A DNA stretch of 64,000 nt from Marinobacter bryozoorum (lineage in GTDB: Bacteria > Pseudomonadota > Gammaproteobacteria > Pseudomonadales > Oleiphilaceae), in NCBI RefSeq assembly GCF_023156245.1, contig NZ_JAKZAH010000009.1, forward strand, positions 1 to 64,000. Direction: 5' to 3'. A program made the position numbers and the translations under genes. The number at the start of each line of letters is the position of its first letter. Position 1 is the stretch's first letter. A model generated the notes under the pieces. It saw only the letters and a program-made list of their open reading frames with translations, was not told the DNA's origin and made no database searches. This document shows, in pieces, positions 54,285 to 62,154 of the stretch.

Positions 54285-55505
54285 CTACAGGGCTGACTCA
54301 CCTCGGTGGGTTCCTGCTGCTGGCGACCTTGTAGCATTGCTCACTTCACAGGCGAACCGGGCGTGCCCCGCCCTTAATACATTGATCGCGCCAACCGTGT
54401 CGGCGTTTTCCTTAAAGCCGCAATCCAAGCAGTGGAACTGCGCTTGTGTCTGGCGGTTGTCCGCCGACACATGGCCGCAGGCCGGGCAGGTGCGGCTGGT
54501 GTTGCGTGGTGGCACGGCCACCAGCCAACCGCCGTTCCATTGGAGCTTGTAGTCCAACTGGCGGCGGAACTCGAACCAGCCCTGATCCAGAATACTTCGG
54601 TTTAATCCAGATTTGGGTCGAACGCTTCTTCCCGGCTGATCAACCGTGCCTGCCGCCGACGTCGACATATTCCGCACCTTTAAATCCTCGATACACACCA
54701 TCGCGTGGTTTTGGCTGATCGTGGTCGTGGCTTTGTGCAGATAGTCGCGGCGGGCATGGCCGATCCGGGCGTGAATGCGCTGGACACGGGCTTTGGCTCT
54801 TTTCCAGTTGTTGCTGAATTTGGTCTTACGGCTCAGTGCCTGCTGCGCTTTGCGCAGCCGGTCCTGATGCGTCTTGAAGCTGTTAAGGGGGTTCAGGTGG
54901 TCATCGCCCTCAAACGCTGGCAGGGGCCGGTCAAATGAGGCGAAACGGGCTACGCCCATATCGATGCCAATGGCATCGCCCTTGGGCACGGGCTGTTCAA
55001 CTTCACGCTCGGTCTGGATCGAGACAAACCACTTGCCACACGACTGGCTGACGGTGATGTTCTTCACCGTACCCAGAACCTCACGGCTGTTGCGGTACCG
55101 CAACCAGCCGAGCTTTGGCAGAAACAAACGGCTGTTGGCCTGTTCCAGTTTTGTGCCTTGTGGGTAGCGAAAGCTGTCAGACATTCCCTTTTTCTTGAAG
55201 CAAGGAAACTCGGCTCGCCGGGCAAAGAAGTTGGCGTAGGCGCGGTCCAGGTCCTTCAGGCTTTGCTGCAAAGCCTGCGAAGGCGTTTCACCTAACCATT
55301 CGGTTTTGCTGTCCAGCTTCCATTGCGTGAGCTGCTTGCACAATCCGGCGTAACCCAGCTTTTTGTCCCCTTGCTCGTAACGCTCTTTCTGCAACGCCAA
55401 CGCCTTGTTAAACACGAACCGACAGGAGCCAGCGAAACGGCGCATAAGGCGCTGTTGCCGGCCGTTGGGTCTGAGTTCGTATTTAAAGGCTTGTAGACGT
55501 TGCAT
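54285..55505 (-). CDS. tnpB: RNA-guided endonuclease TnpB
   Basis: About 406 residues from the ATG at 55505. All RuvC residues appear present: Asp in AIGIDMGVARFASF, Glu in MVCIEDLKVRNMS, and the last Asp in NADTVGAINVLRAG. The zinc ribbon is intact (CPACG and CLDCG). The N-terminus MQRLQAFKYELRPNGRQQRL, then CRFVFNKAL, is typical of the family. TnpB cleaves DNA guided by an RNA from the element's right end and promotes retention of the IS. No frameshift seen, so this copy may be active. Confidence 0.93.
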   Translation of the reverse strand: MQRLQAFKYELRPNGRQQRLMRRFAGSCRFVFNKALALQKERYEQGDKKLGYAGLCKQLTQWKLDSKTEWLGETPSQALQQSLKDLDRAYANFFARRAEFPCFKKKGMSDSFRYPQGTKLEQANSRLFLPKLGWLRYRNSREVLGTVKNITVSQSCGKWFVSIQTEREVEQPVPKGDAIGIDMGVARFASFDRPLPAFEGDDHLNPLNSFKTHQDRLRKAQQALSRKTKFSNNWKRAKARVQRIHARIGHARRDYLHKATTTISQNHAMVCIEDLKVRNMSTSAAGTVDQPGRSVRPKSGLNRSILDQGWFEFRRQLDYKLQWNGGWLVAVPPRNTSRTCPACGHVSADNRQTQAQFHCLDCGFKENADTVGAINVLRAGHARFACEVSNATRSPAAGTHRGESAL

Positions 55506-55526
55506 AACCACACTATAGTTTGGTCT

Positions 55527-55943
55527 ATGAAACAAAGCAACGATATAAGAAAAGGTCGCCACTGCATTTTTGTGATGCACGTTCACTTGGTCTTTGTGGC
55601 CAAATACCGCAAAACCGTCTTCGACAAGGACGCCATAGATCGCTTGCGGGAGCTGTTCACAAACATCTGTGCCGGTTTTGATGCAGAACTAAAGGAAATG
55701 GATGGCGAGGCCGATCATGTTCACCTGCTGGTGAATTATCCGCCCAAGGTGGCGGTATCATCTCTGGTGAACAGCTTAAAGGGCGCTTCCAGTCGCGTAC
55801 TACGAAAGGAGCGACCCGATATCGCGTCGAGGTTCTATTACAAAGGCGTCCTCTGGTCGCCGTCTTACTTTGCATCCAGTTGTGGTGGCGCGCCGATAGA
55901 GATCATTCGCCAGTACATCGAGCAACAGCAAACACCACATTGA
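55527..55943 (+). CDS. tnpA: IS200/IS605 transposase TnpA (HUH Y1 type)
   Basis: 138 residues from the ATG at 55527. The HUH motif is HVH in GEADHVHLLVNYPP, and the catalytic Tyr is likely in IIRQYIEQQQ near the C-terminus. FVMHVHLVFVAKYRKTVF is the usual N-terminal strand. Full length, no stop or frameshift. It cuts and joins single-stranded IS ends at hairpins. Divergent from tnpB, as in the IS605 group. Confidence 0.94.
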   Translation: MKQSNDIRKGRHCIFVMHVHLVFVAKYRKTVFDKDAIDRLRELFTNICAGFDAELKEMDGEADHVHLLVNYPPKVAVSSLVNSLKGASSRVLRKERPDIASRFYYKGVLWSPSYFASSCGGAPIEIIRQYIEQQQTPH

Positions 55944-55949
55944 CCCATG

Positions 55950-55997
55950 GAGCGGCGATGCCGCTCTCACCTTATATCCCCGCCATGAATGACCGGG
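55950..55997 (-). repeat. Left-end hairpins of the IS200/IS605 element
   Basis: GAGCGGC/GCCGCTC with loop GAT (55950-55966) begins seven bases after the tnpA stop; a second hairpin (55978-55997) contains CATGAATG, a pattern I recall from related elements. Confidence 0.5.
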
Positions 55998-56152
55998 CTT
56001 TACGGTGTGGTGGATAACCCAGTTGGCGATATGGGGTCACCAGCCGGGCCCCGGCCGGCGGAATTCAGCTACAATCCCCTGTGCCTTCTCCGGCGACAAG
56101 GTCCAGATGGCCGGAGAGAGGACTGATGTCGACGTAGTCAACAAGGATGCCA

Positions 56153-57628
56153 ATGCCAACACCACCAAAGACAACACTGGGGCTCTGGTCCGGGCGCAGT
56201 ACCTTCTTCTGGGCAGCTGCGGCCGCAACCATCGGTCTGGGTAATCTCTGGCACTTCCCGTGGCTGGCCAGTCAGTTTGGCGGCGGTTACTTTGTGCTGC
56301 TTTACCTTTTCTTCTTGCTGGTCATTACCCTTCCTTTACTGCTGGCAGAAGCCGCACTGGGGCGCCGGCACCGGCATAACCTGGTGCTTGCCTTGCGCTC
56401 GGAAACCCGGGATCGCTACCTGTCCCCCCGCTGGCGGTGGCTGGGCCGGGTGAGTGTGCTGTCCGGCTTCCTGGTTCTGTCGATTACCCTGGTGATTGGT
56501 TCTATCTGTCTGGCCTATGTGTTCTATGGTGCCTTCGGCCGGTTTGGTAATGCCACGCCCCTGTCCATGACGGGCATGCTGGCAGAGCTGGTGGAGAGCC
56601 CCTATGACTATCGCGGTTTTATGGCCTGGCACCTGTTTTTCATTATCCTTGTGGGAGCGGTGGCGTTCCGGCAGGAGCTGGTCGAGCGGGCGTTCCGACT
56701 GGTCATGCCGGCGTTCCTGGCCTTGCTGCTTGGCCTGTTGTGGTGGAGCTGGGAGCGGGGTGTCGGGCCCGCTGCGCTGGAATCCGTGGCCGGCTTCCGG
56801 TGGCAGGACGTCAGCAGTGACACGGCCTGGTTTGCGTTGTCCCACGCGTTTTACACCCTGGGTATCGGGCTGGGCATCTGGGCGGTTCTGGGGGCGTTGA
56901 TGGCCCCGGGCTCCCCGTTCAAACGTTCGGTGTTCGGTGTCGCCCTGCTGGATACCGCCGTGGGTGTGCTGGCGGGCGTGGTGATCTACGGAATTGCCGA
57001 GTCGTTCGACGGCTCCGGTGATGTGCGGGGGTTCGGGCTGGTGTTCGTGGCCCTGCCGGTGGGCCTTGGAGGCCTGGAGCATCACCAGTTACTGGCGACG
57101 GCAGTGTTTACCCTGATTATGCTGGTGGCCTGGACCTCGGCACTGGTACTGGCGGAGACGGTTGTCAGCTGGCTGCGGGAGTGGGTGATCGCTCCGCGCC
57201 CGGTCTCGGTGCTGCTGGTGCTTGTGTGTGCGTGGCTGGCGGGACTGGTTACGCTGTATTCCTTCAATATATGGGCAGATTTCCAGGTGGCGGGACTGAC
57301 GCCCTTCCGCTGGATCGAGCTGCTGACCAGTGGCATTTTGATACCGGCCGTCGCGGCTGGCCTGGCAATATTCCTGGGGTGGATGACACCGGTGAACTAC
57401 CTGACCGGTTTGCTTGGTGATACGCAGGACTGGCTGGTCACCATGTGGCGCTTTGCCTTGCGCTACCTGTTGCCCTTGATTGTGATTGGGGTGGGCGTCG
57501 GCTACTCCGTAATGTCGCTGAAGTTGTTGTGTGACGATGGCGAGCTGGGCTGGTGTACGCCGTCAGCACATGAGCTGCCGGCTGAGGACGAGAAGCGCAG
57601 AGGGCCGGGTAAGGCCGCAGAGTACTGA
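56153..57628 (+). CDS. Sodium-dependent transporter, NSS/SNF family
   Basis: About 491 residues from the ATG at 56153 (AAGGA at better spacing than for the ATG at 56147). The first-helix signature GLGNLWHFPWLASQFGGGYF with the Na-binding Gly-Asn is present, and about 12 membrane helices follow. LeuT-fold Na+ symporters of this family usually take up amino acids; the substrate here cannot be told. It lies beside the IS element and before ratA. Confidence 0.9.
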   Translation: MPTPPKTTLGLWSGRSTFFWAAAAATIGLGNLWHFPWLASQFGGGYFVLLYLFFLLVITLPLLLAEAALGRRHRHNLVLALRSETRDRYLSPRWRWLGRVSVLSGFLVLSITLVIGSICLAYVFYGAFGRFGNATPLSMTGMLAELVESPYDYRGFMAWHLFFIILVGAVAFRQELVERAFRLVMPAFLALLLGLLWWSWERGVGPAALESVAGFRWQDVSSDTAWFALSHAFYTLGIGLGIWAVLGALMAPGSPFKRSVFGVALLDTAVGVLAGVVIYGIAESFDGSGDVRGFGLVFVALPVGLGGLEHHQLLATAVFTLIMLVAWTSALVLAETVVSWLREWVIAPRPVSVLLVLVCAWLAGLVTLYSFNIWADFQVAGLTPFRWIELLTSGILIPAVAAGLAIFLGWMTPVNYLTGLLGDTQDWLVTMWRFALRYLLPLIVIGVGVGYSVMSLKLLCDDGELGWCTPSAHELPAEDEKRRGPGKAAEY

Positions 57629-57737
57629 GTTCCGGTTCTGGTATCAGGAAGTGCCACGACTGCCGCAACCGGCACGAAATCGGATATCATGGGCTCAGTA
57701 TATTCAGAAAGAAGTCACTGCAAGACTCCGAGGTTTC

Positions 57738-58190
57738 ATGGCCCATCAGATCGATAAAAGCGCCCTGGTGATGCATTCTGCCGAGCGCATGTTTGCCCTG
57801 GTTGACGATATCGCCCGCTATCCTGACTTCCTGCCCTGGTGCGCCGGTGCAGAGATACATGAACGTACCGGTGCCGAGGTCCTGGCGTCGCTGGAGGTGG
57901 CCAAGGGCGGTATGCGCCATCGCCTCACCACACGTAACGAATTACTGTCACCACAGCGTATCGACATGAAGCTGGTGGATGGACCATTCCGTGACTTGCA
58001 GGGGCGCTGGCATTTCAAGCCACTGGATGAGAATGCCTGCAAGGTAACCTTGCAGCTGGATTTCGAGTTCTCGGGCTCGCTGGCGCGCATGACGTTCGGG
58101 CCGGTGTTCAGCCAGGCTGCGAATACCCTGGTAGAGGCGTTTTGTCGCCGGGCGAATGAAGTCTATACCGATGCCCTGGTGAACCGCTGA
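57738..58190 (+). CDS. ratA: RatA-like START/cyclase family protein
   Basis: About 150 residues from the ATG at 57738 (CCGAGGTTTC upstream; the frame stays open upstream into the transporter gene). Coenzyme Q-binding/COQ10-START fold: IDKSALVMHSAERMFALVDD, then YPDFLPWCAGAEIHE, ending FVEAFCRRANEVY-like. E. coli RatA was reported to inhibit 70S ribosome formation, while yeast Coq10 homologues chaperone ubiquinone, so the cellular role is open. Its stop overlaps the rnfH start by one base. Confidence 0.9.
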   Translation: MAHQIDKSALVMHSAERMFALVDDIARYPDFLPWCAGAEIHERTGAEVLASLEVAKGGMRHRLTTRNELLSPQRIDMKLVDGPFRDLQGRWHFKPLDENACKVTLQLDFEFSGSLARMTFGPVFSQAANTLVEAFCRRANEVYTDALVNR

Positions 58191-58477
58191 TGCGTGTGGA
58201 AGTAGCCTACGCAACACCGGAACGCCAGGAAATCATTCCTGTCGAAGTGGAAGAGGGGACGACGATGCTGGATGCTGTGCGTCGTTCCGGAATTGAATCG
58301 CACTTCTCCGGGCTGGATCCAGAGCAGACGGACATGGGTATCTTCGGTAAGGTGGTCAAGTCGTCCGCGGAACATGTACTGCGGGACGGGGATCGGGTCG
58401 AGCTGTATCGACCGCTCAAGATTGATCCCAAGCAGGCCCGGTTGAACCGGGCCCGAAAGAAGCAGGGCGAGGGCTGA
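58190..58477 (+). CDS. rnfH: RnfH family protein (RatB)
   Basis: 95-residue ubiquitin-like (beta-grasp) protein of UPF0125: MRVEVAYATPERQEIIPVEVEEGTTM at the start and the end DRVELYRPLKIDPKQARLNRARKK with the conserved YRPL-DPK motif. It is always paired with ratA, here overlapping by one base. The function is not established. Confidence 0.9.
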   Translation: MRVEVAYATPERQEIIPVEVEEGTTMLDAVRRSGIESHFSGLDPEQTDMGIFGKVVKSSAEHVLRDGDRVELYRPLKIDPKQARLNRARKKQGEG

Positions 58478-58499
58478 CCAGGGCCCTGTACGGCAGGAA

Positions 58500-58835
58500 T
58501 CAGTAAGCTGGCAGATCGTCCAGCAGCTGTTTCTCCATATGGGTGAAGGTGTCGCCATCGTAATGGACGATAACCTTCTGTTCCCGTATCTCGCCGCCGG
58601 CTTCCTGGAACGTGTAGGTATAGTACTCGACCGAAGTGTCTGCCGGGTTCAGCATCATCGGGGTGCCCAGCACAGAGCGCACCTGGGAACGAGACATGCC
58701 CGGTTCCAGCTGGCTAAGTTCTTCCTCGGAAATGATGTTACCTTGCTGGACATTGATCTTGTAGACACCGGGGAATACGCAGCCGGCAAGCATGGTCAGC
58801 AGGAGTACGGGGGCAAGTCTGGTAAGAAGGTGCAT
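58500..58835 (-). CDS. bamE: Outer membrane protein assembly factor BamE
   Basis: 111 residues. Lipoprotein signal with lipobox LAGC (Cys near residue 19), then the SmpA/OmlA domain with the hallmark GMSRSQVRSVLGTPMM. It is the small lipoprotein of the BAM complex that helps insert beta-barrels into the outer membrane. It converges with rnfH and diverges from fur, a gene order conserved in pseudomonads and relatives. Confidence 0.95.
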   Translation of the reverse strand: MHLLTRLAPVLLLTMLAGCVFPGVYKINVQQGNIISEEELSQLEPGMSRSQVRSVLGTPMMLNPADTSVEYYTYTFQEAGGEIREQKVIVHYDGDTFTHMEKQLLDDLPAY

Positions 58836-58895
58836 CAGGGACAGATGTCCTTTTTTGGCTGGAAATGAAACGGTTTATGAGTCGCAATATGGCGC

Positions 58896-58901
58896 TATAA
58901 T
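58896..58901 (+). promoter_or_regulatory. Putative -10 element of fur
   Basis: A perfect TATAAT lies 39 bases before the fur ATG. The -35 candidate (TTTATG) is weak. No Fur box is evident, so autoregulation is not supported. Confidence 0.45.
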
Positions 58902-58939
58902 ACCGGAAGCACTGAACACACCAAAGAGCGAACAGCATT

Positions 58940-59353
58940 ATGTCATCTGAAAACGCCGAACTGCGCAAAGTGGGCCTGAAGGTCACGCTGCCCAGGGTAA
59001 AGATCTTCAATATCCTGGAAAATGCGGAAGAACACCACCTCAGCGCTGAAGACGTGTACAAGAAGCTGCTGGAGCAGGGTGATGATGTGGGGTTGGCAAC
59101 TGTCTACCGGGTGCTGACCCAGTTTGAAGCGGCCGGGTTGGTTCTCCGCCACAACTTCGAGGGCGGGCATGCCGTGTTCGAGATGGCTGGTGATGATCAC
59201 CATGACCACATGGTATGCACCCAGACCGGCGACGTCATTGAGTTCGTCGACGAGGTGATCGAGGAGCGTCAGAAGAAGATCGCCGAAGAGCATGGCTACG
59301 AAATCGTGGACCACAGCCTGATCCTTTACGTGAAGCCGCTGCAAAAGTCCTGA
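58940..59353 (+). CDS. fur: Ferric uptake regulator
   Basis: 137 residues. Winged helix N-terminus (KVGLKVTLPRVKIFNILE, then DVGLATVYRVLTQFE recognition helix) and the metal-binding C-terminus with DDHHDHMVC. The second cysteine of the enterobacterial CxxC zinc site is replaced (CTQT), and the C-terminal Cys pair is missing (ends VKPLQKS), as in Pseudomonas Fur. It should repress the receptor operon and fhuC via the boxes at 22760 and 15697 when iron is plentiful. Confidence 0.96.
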   Translation: MSSENAELRKVGLKVTLPRVKIFNILENAEEHHLSAEDVYKKLLEQGDDVGLATVYRVLTQFEAAGLVLRHNFEGGHAVFEMAGDDHHDHMVCTQTGDVIEFVDEVIEERQKKIAEEHGYEIVDHSLILYVKPLQKS

Positions 59354-59426
59354 ACCTGCCAATAGCGCTCGGTAACCTGAGGGTGGCCGGGCGTACCTCC
59401 TGTCTTTGCTTTTTGTTTCCTGTAAC

Positions 59427-59452
59427 AAAAAAAGAGCGCCGGGGCGGCGCTC
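59427..59452 (-). terminator. Rho-independent terminator between fur and recN
   Basis: GAGCGCC (59434-59440) and GGCGCTC (59446-59452) pair around GGGGC. On the minus strand (recN) seven T follow at 59433-59427; on the plus strand (fur) AAAAAG follows, so it mainly serves recN. Confidence 0.85.
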
Positions 59453-59539
59453 AAAAAGCTCTCAGGTGAGAAGGGAATCTGTGAGAGCCGAAGGAAGCTA
59501 TTCTCCTGGCTTGGCGGTTACCGCCGCATGGACCGTGAT

Positions 59540-61216
59540 TCAGTGATGGGTCGCCTGACCCTTGGTGTACATTTCCCGGGCATGGGCCAGGGTCTGCTCG
59601 GTCATGTCCACGCCACCAAGCATCCGGGCCACTTCACTGATACGGCCCTGATCATTGAGTGCTTCAATCCTTGAGAAAGTCGCGTCGGCTTCCGTGAACT
59701 TGCTGACAAACAGGTGCTGATGGCTCTGGGCTGCCACCTGTGGCAGGTGGGTGACGCAGATGATCTGCCCGCTTTCGCCCAGGGACCGTAGCAGCCGCCC
59801 GACCACTTCCGCCGTACCGCCGCCGATGCCTACGTCCACCTCGTCGAATACCAGTGTGGGAGTGGTTGAGGTCTGGGCAACGACCACCTGGATGGCAAGG
59901 CTGATCCGTGACAGTTCGCCGCCGGAGGCGACCTTGGCCAGCGGGCGGGCCGGCTGGCCGGGGTTGGCGCTGATCAGGAATTCAACCTCCTCGTTACCGG
60001 TGGCGCTGGGCTCCCCGTTGCTGGCATCCAGGTGACTGATGAACTGCATGGTCGGCATTCCCAGCTCTGCCAGCTCGGTGGCTACCCGCTGGTCCAGGGT
60101 GGCGGCGCCCTCGCGGCGGGCTTCTGACAGTTTGTCTGCGACGGTCTGGTAAGCCTTGCGGTAGTTCTCTACGTCAGCTTCCATTTGCTCCAGGCTGCCT
60201 TCGTTGTCGTCCAGCTCGGCCAGTTCGTCACTCAGGCGCATATGAAGCTCGGTCAGTTCTTCAGGCTGTACCCGGTGCTTGCGGGCCAGCTGGTAGATGG
60301 CGCTGAGTCGCTCCTCCACTTCCTGCAGGCGTTGCGGGTCCGCCTCATAGTCCTCCACGAAGTGCACCAGGTTGCTGCCAGCTTCCGTTAGCTGGATCTG
60401 CGCCTCGTTCAGCATCTGCAGCGTATCCGCCAGGGCAGGGACTTCCACTGGTAGCTGTTCCAGTTGGGACAGGGCCTGGCGCACCAGGTCTGCGGCGCTG
60501 GTTTCATCCTCGGAGCAGAGCATGGCCGCCTGGTGACTGGCCTGGCGCACAGTTTCCGCGTGGCTAAGCTGCTCCTGTTCCTGTTCCAGGGTGGCCTGTT
60601 CGCCTTCTTGCAACGCCAGGCGGTCGAGTTCTTCCACCTGGTAACGCAGCAGTTGCAGGCGGGCCTCGGTTTCATCAGCATTCTGCTGCCGGCTCAGTAG
60701 CCGTTCCCGGGCCTGGTGCCATTGTTTCCAGGCCAGGCGGGTCTTGATGGCAAGGTCTTCTGCACTGGAGAACTCATCCAGCAGGCGTCGGTGGGTGTCC
60801 TTTTTCAGCAGTGACTGATGCTGGTGCTGGCTGTGGATGTCCATCAGTGTCGCGCCCAGCTCCTTGAGCTGGTTCAGGGGGCAGGGCTGGCCATTTATGT
60901 AGGCCCTGGAGCGTCCGTCACGGCCAATGACCCGGCGCAGGATGCAGTCATTACCGTCATCCAGGTCCTGGTCTTCCAGCCAGTCACGGGCTTCATCGAT
61001 GCGGCTGATATCAAAGCTGGCGGTAATGTCGGCACGCTTGGCGCCATGGCGAACAGCGCTGGCATCGCCGCGGCCTCCCATGGCCAGCCCCAGGGCATCC
61101 AGCACAATGGATTTGCCGGCGCCGGTTTCACCGGTCAGGGCGGTCATGCCCTGCTGGAATTGCAGTTCCACCCTTTCGGCGATGGCGTAATTGGAAACCG
61201 TGAGTTGAGTCAGCAT
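59540..61216 (-). CDS. recN: DNA repair protein RecN
   Basis: About 558 residues from the ATG at 61216 (E. coli RecN is 553); the frame stays open upstream but the family N-terminus MLTQLTVSNYAIAERVELQF begins here. SMC-like ATPase: Walker A TGETGAGKSIVLDAL, long coiled coils (about 160-340), signature KVASGGELSRISLAI and Walker B TLVFDEVDVGIGG. It tethers broken DNA ends for recombination repair. Two LexA boxes and a third weak one lie upstream, so it should be strongly SOS-induced. Confidence 0.96.
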   Translation of the reverse strand: MLTQLTVSNYAIAERVELQFQQGMTALTGETGAGKSIVLDALGLAMGGRGDASAVRHGAKRADITASFDISRIDEARDWLEDQDLDDGNDCILRRVIGRDGRSRAYINGQPCPLNQLKELGATLMDIHSQHQHQSLLKKDTHRRLLDEFSSAEDLAIKTRLAWKQWHQARERLLSRQQNADETEARLQLLRYQVEELDRLALQEGEQATLEQEQEQLSHAETVRQASHQAAMLCSEDETSAADLVRQALSQLEQLPVEVPALADTLQMLNEAQIQLTEAGSNLVHFVEDYEADPQRLQEVEERLSAIYQLARKHRVQPEELTELHMRLSDELAELDDNEGSLEQMEADVENYRKAYQTVADKLSEARREGAATLDQRVATELAELGMPTMQFISHLDASNGEPSATGNEEVEFLISANPGQPARPLAKVASGGELSRISLAIQVVVAQTSTTPTLVFDEVDVGIGGGTAEVVGRLLRSLGESGQIICVTHLPQVAAQSHQHLFVSKFTEADATFSRIEALNDQGRISEVARMLGGVDMTEQTLAHAREMYTKGQATHH

Positions 61217-61241
61217 GAGGCGTCTCCCTGAGTCTCGAACA

Positions 61242-61300
61242 CTGTTGGCGTATACAGTATCTGTGAATATATACAGCAAAAAGGCTGTATGCAAACCCAG
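61242..61300. promoter_or_regulatory. Tandem LexA boxes of recN
   Basis: CTGT-N8-ACAG occurs exactly at 61242-61257 and 61261-61276, and a weaker CTGT-N8-CCAG at 61285-61300. The spacing puts them over the recN promoter, as for E. coli recN, which also has multiple sites. Confidence 0.8.
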
Positions 61301-61326
61301 TAGTTCAGTTTCTGTGAATTCGGGGT

Positions 61327-61355
61327 GGTTGAAAGCGATGGTTTGGGCCCCATAT
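61327..61355 (+). promoter_or_regulatory. Sigma-32 heat-shock promoter of grpE
   Basis: The -35 GGTTGAAA (61327-61334) and the -10 CCCCATAT (61348-61355) are separated by 13 bases, nearly the textbook sigma-32 consensus (CTTGAAA, CCCCATNT). Start is about 65 bases before grpE. Confidence 0.85.
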
Positions 61356-61427
61356 CCGTTGCAAGTTTTCACCATCATTGGGTATGGCGCGGCCAGCCGC
61401 GCACACAGAAACAAGCGGGAGTAGCTG

Positions 61428-62030
61428 ATGAGCGCTGACGAGAATCGCAACGAGAAAGTCGATGAAGAAATGAAGGCGGAAGAGCGCGCCGGTGAGCCGG
61501 TGTCTGAGACGCAGGAAGGGGAAACCCCGGACCCTGAAAACGATGCGGACTCCATGGAAGCCCGCATGCAGGAAATGCAGGATCAGATGCTGAGAACACA
61601 GGCCGAGATGCAGAACGTGCGTCGCCGTGCCGAAATCGATGTGGAGAAGGCTCACAAGTTTGCGCTGGAAAAGTTCGTCAAGGAACTGCTGCCGGTGGCC
61701 GACAGCCTGGAAAAGGCGGTCGAGAGCACCGAGAACCAGCAAAGCAGCGACGAGCTGGTTGTTTCCATCCGTGAAGGGGTGGAAATGACCCTGGACCTGT
61801 TCATGAAGAGCCTGGGCAAGTTCAACGTTCAGCAGGTCAATCCGGTGGGTGAGCCGTTTGATCCCCAGCTGCACGAAGCCATGTCCATGGTGCCGGCGCC
61901 GGATGCGGAACCGAACTCCGTAGTGGCAGTGGTGCAGAAGGGTTACACCCTGAACGAACGCCTGGTTCGTCCGGCCATGGTAGTGGTCGCCAAGGCCGAG
62001 GATGCGCGAAAAATCGATGAGCAGGCTTGA
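61428..62030 (+). CDS. grpE: Nucleotide exchange factor GrpE
   Basis: 200 residues: an acidic, disordered N-terminus, a long paired helix (about 40-110; [29 protein letters not shown]) and the C-terminal beta domain with the signature [21 protein letters not shown]. It accelerates ADP release from DnaK. dnaK follows at 62155. Transcription should start at the sigma-32 promoter. Confidence 0.96.
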   Translation: MSADENRNEKVDEEMKAEERAGEPVSETQEGETPDPENDADSMEARMQEMQDQMLRTQAEMQNVRRRAEIDVEKAHKFALEKFVKELLPVADSLEKAVESTENQQSSDELVVSIREGVEMTLDLFMKSLGKFNVQQVNPVGEPFDPQLHEAMSMVPAPDAEPNSVVAVVQKGYTLNERLVRPAMVVVAKAEDARKIDEQA

Positions 62031-62154
62031 AAAGTCGTCATCGGCGCCAATATAGGCAGGTAACAGTCAACAAGCCGGCACTCTCGCCGGCACCGAATCA
62101 GAACAAGCCGGACTGCAAGGCATTTCGGACTGAATAGCTAACTGGAGTGATTTC

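Larger units (their letters stand above)
54248..56005 (-). mobile_element. IS200/IS605-family insertion sequence
   Basis: Contains divergent tnpA (plus) and tnpB (minus) with start codons 22 bases apart, the classical IS605 arrangement. Terminal hairpins are visible: AGGAA/TTCCT at 54258-54272 next to the tnpB side (right end) and GAGCGGC/GCCGCTC at 55950-55966 plus an imperfect one at 55978-55997 (CCCG...CATGAATG...CGGG) on the tnpA side (left end). This family moves as single strands and makes no target duplication, so the exact borders cannot be read here; coordinates are estimates. Confidence 0.85.

Noticed and set aside
54285-55505. Cas12-like effector with a CRISPR system
   Set aside because: RuvC and zinc ribbon are those of TnpB, an adjacent HUH TnpA is present, and no repeat-spacer array is visible anywhere in the window.
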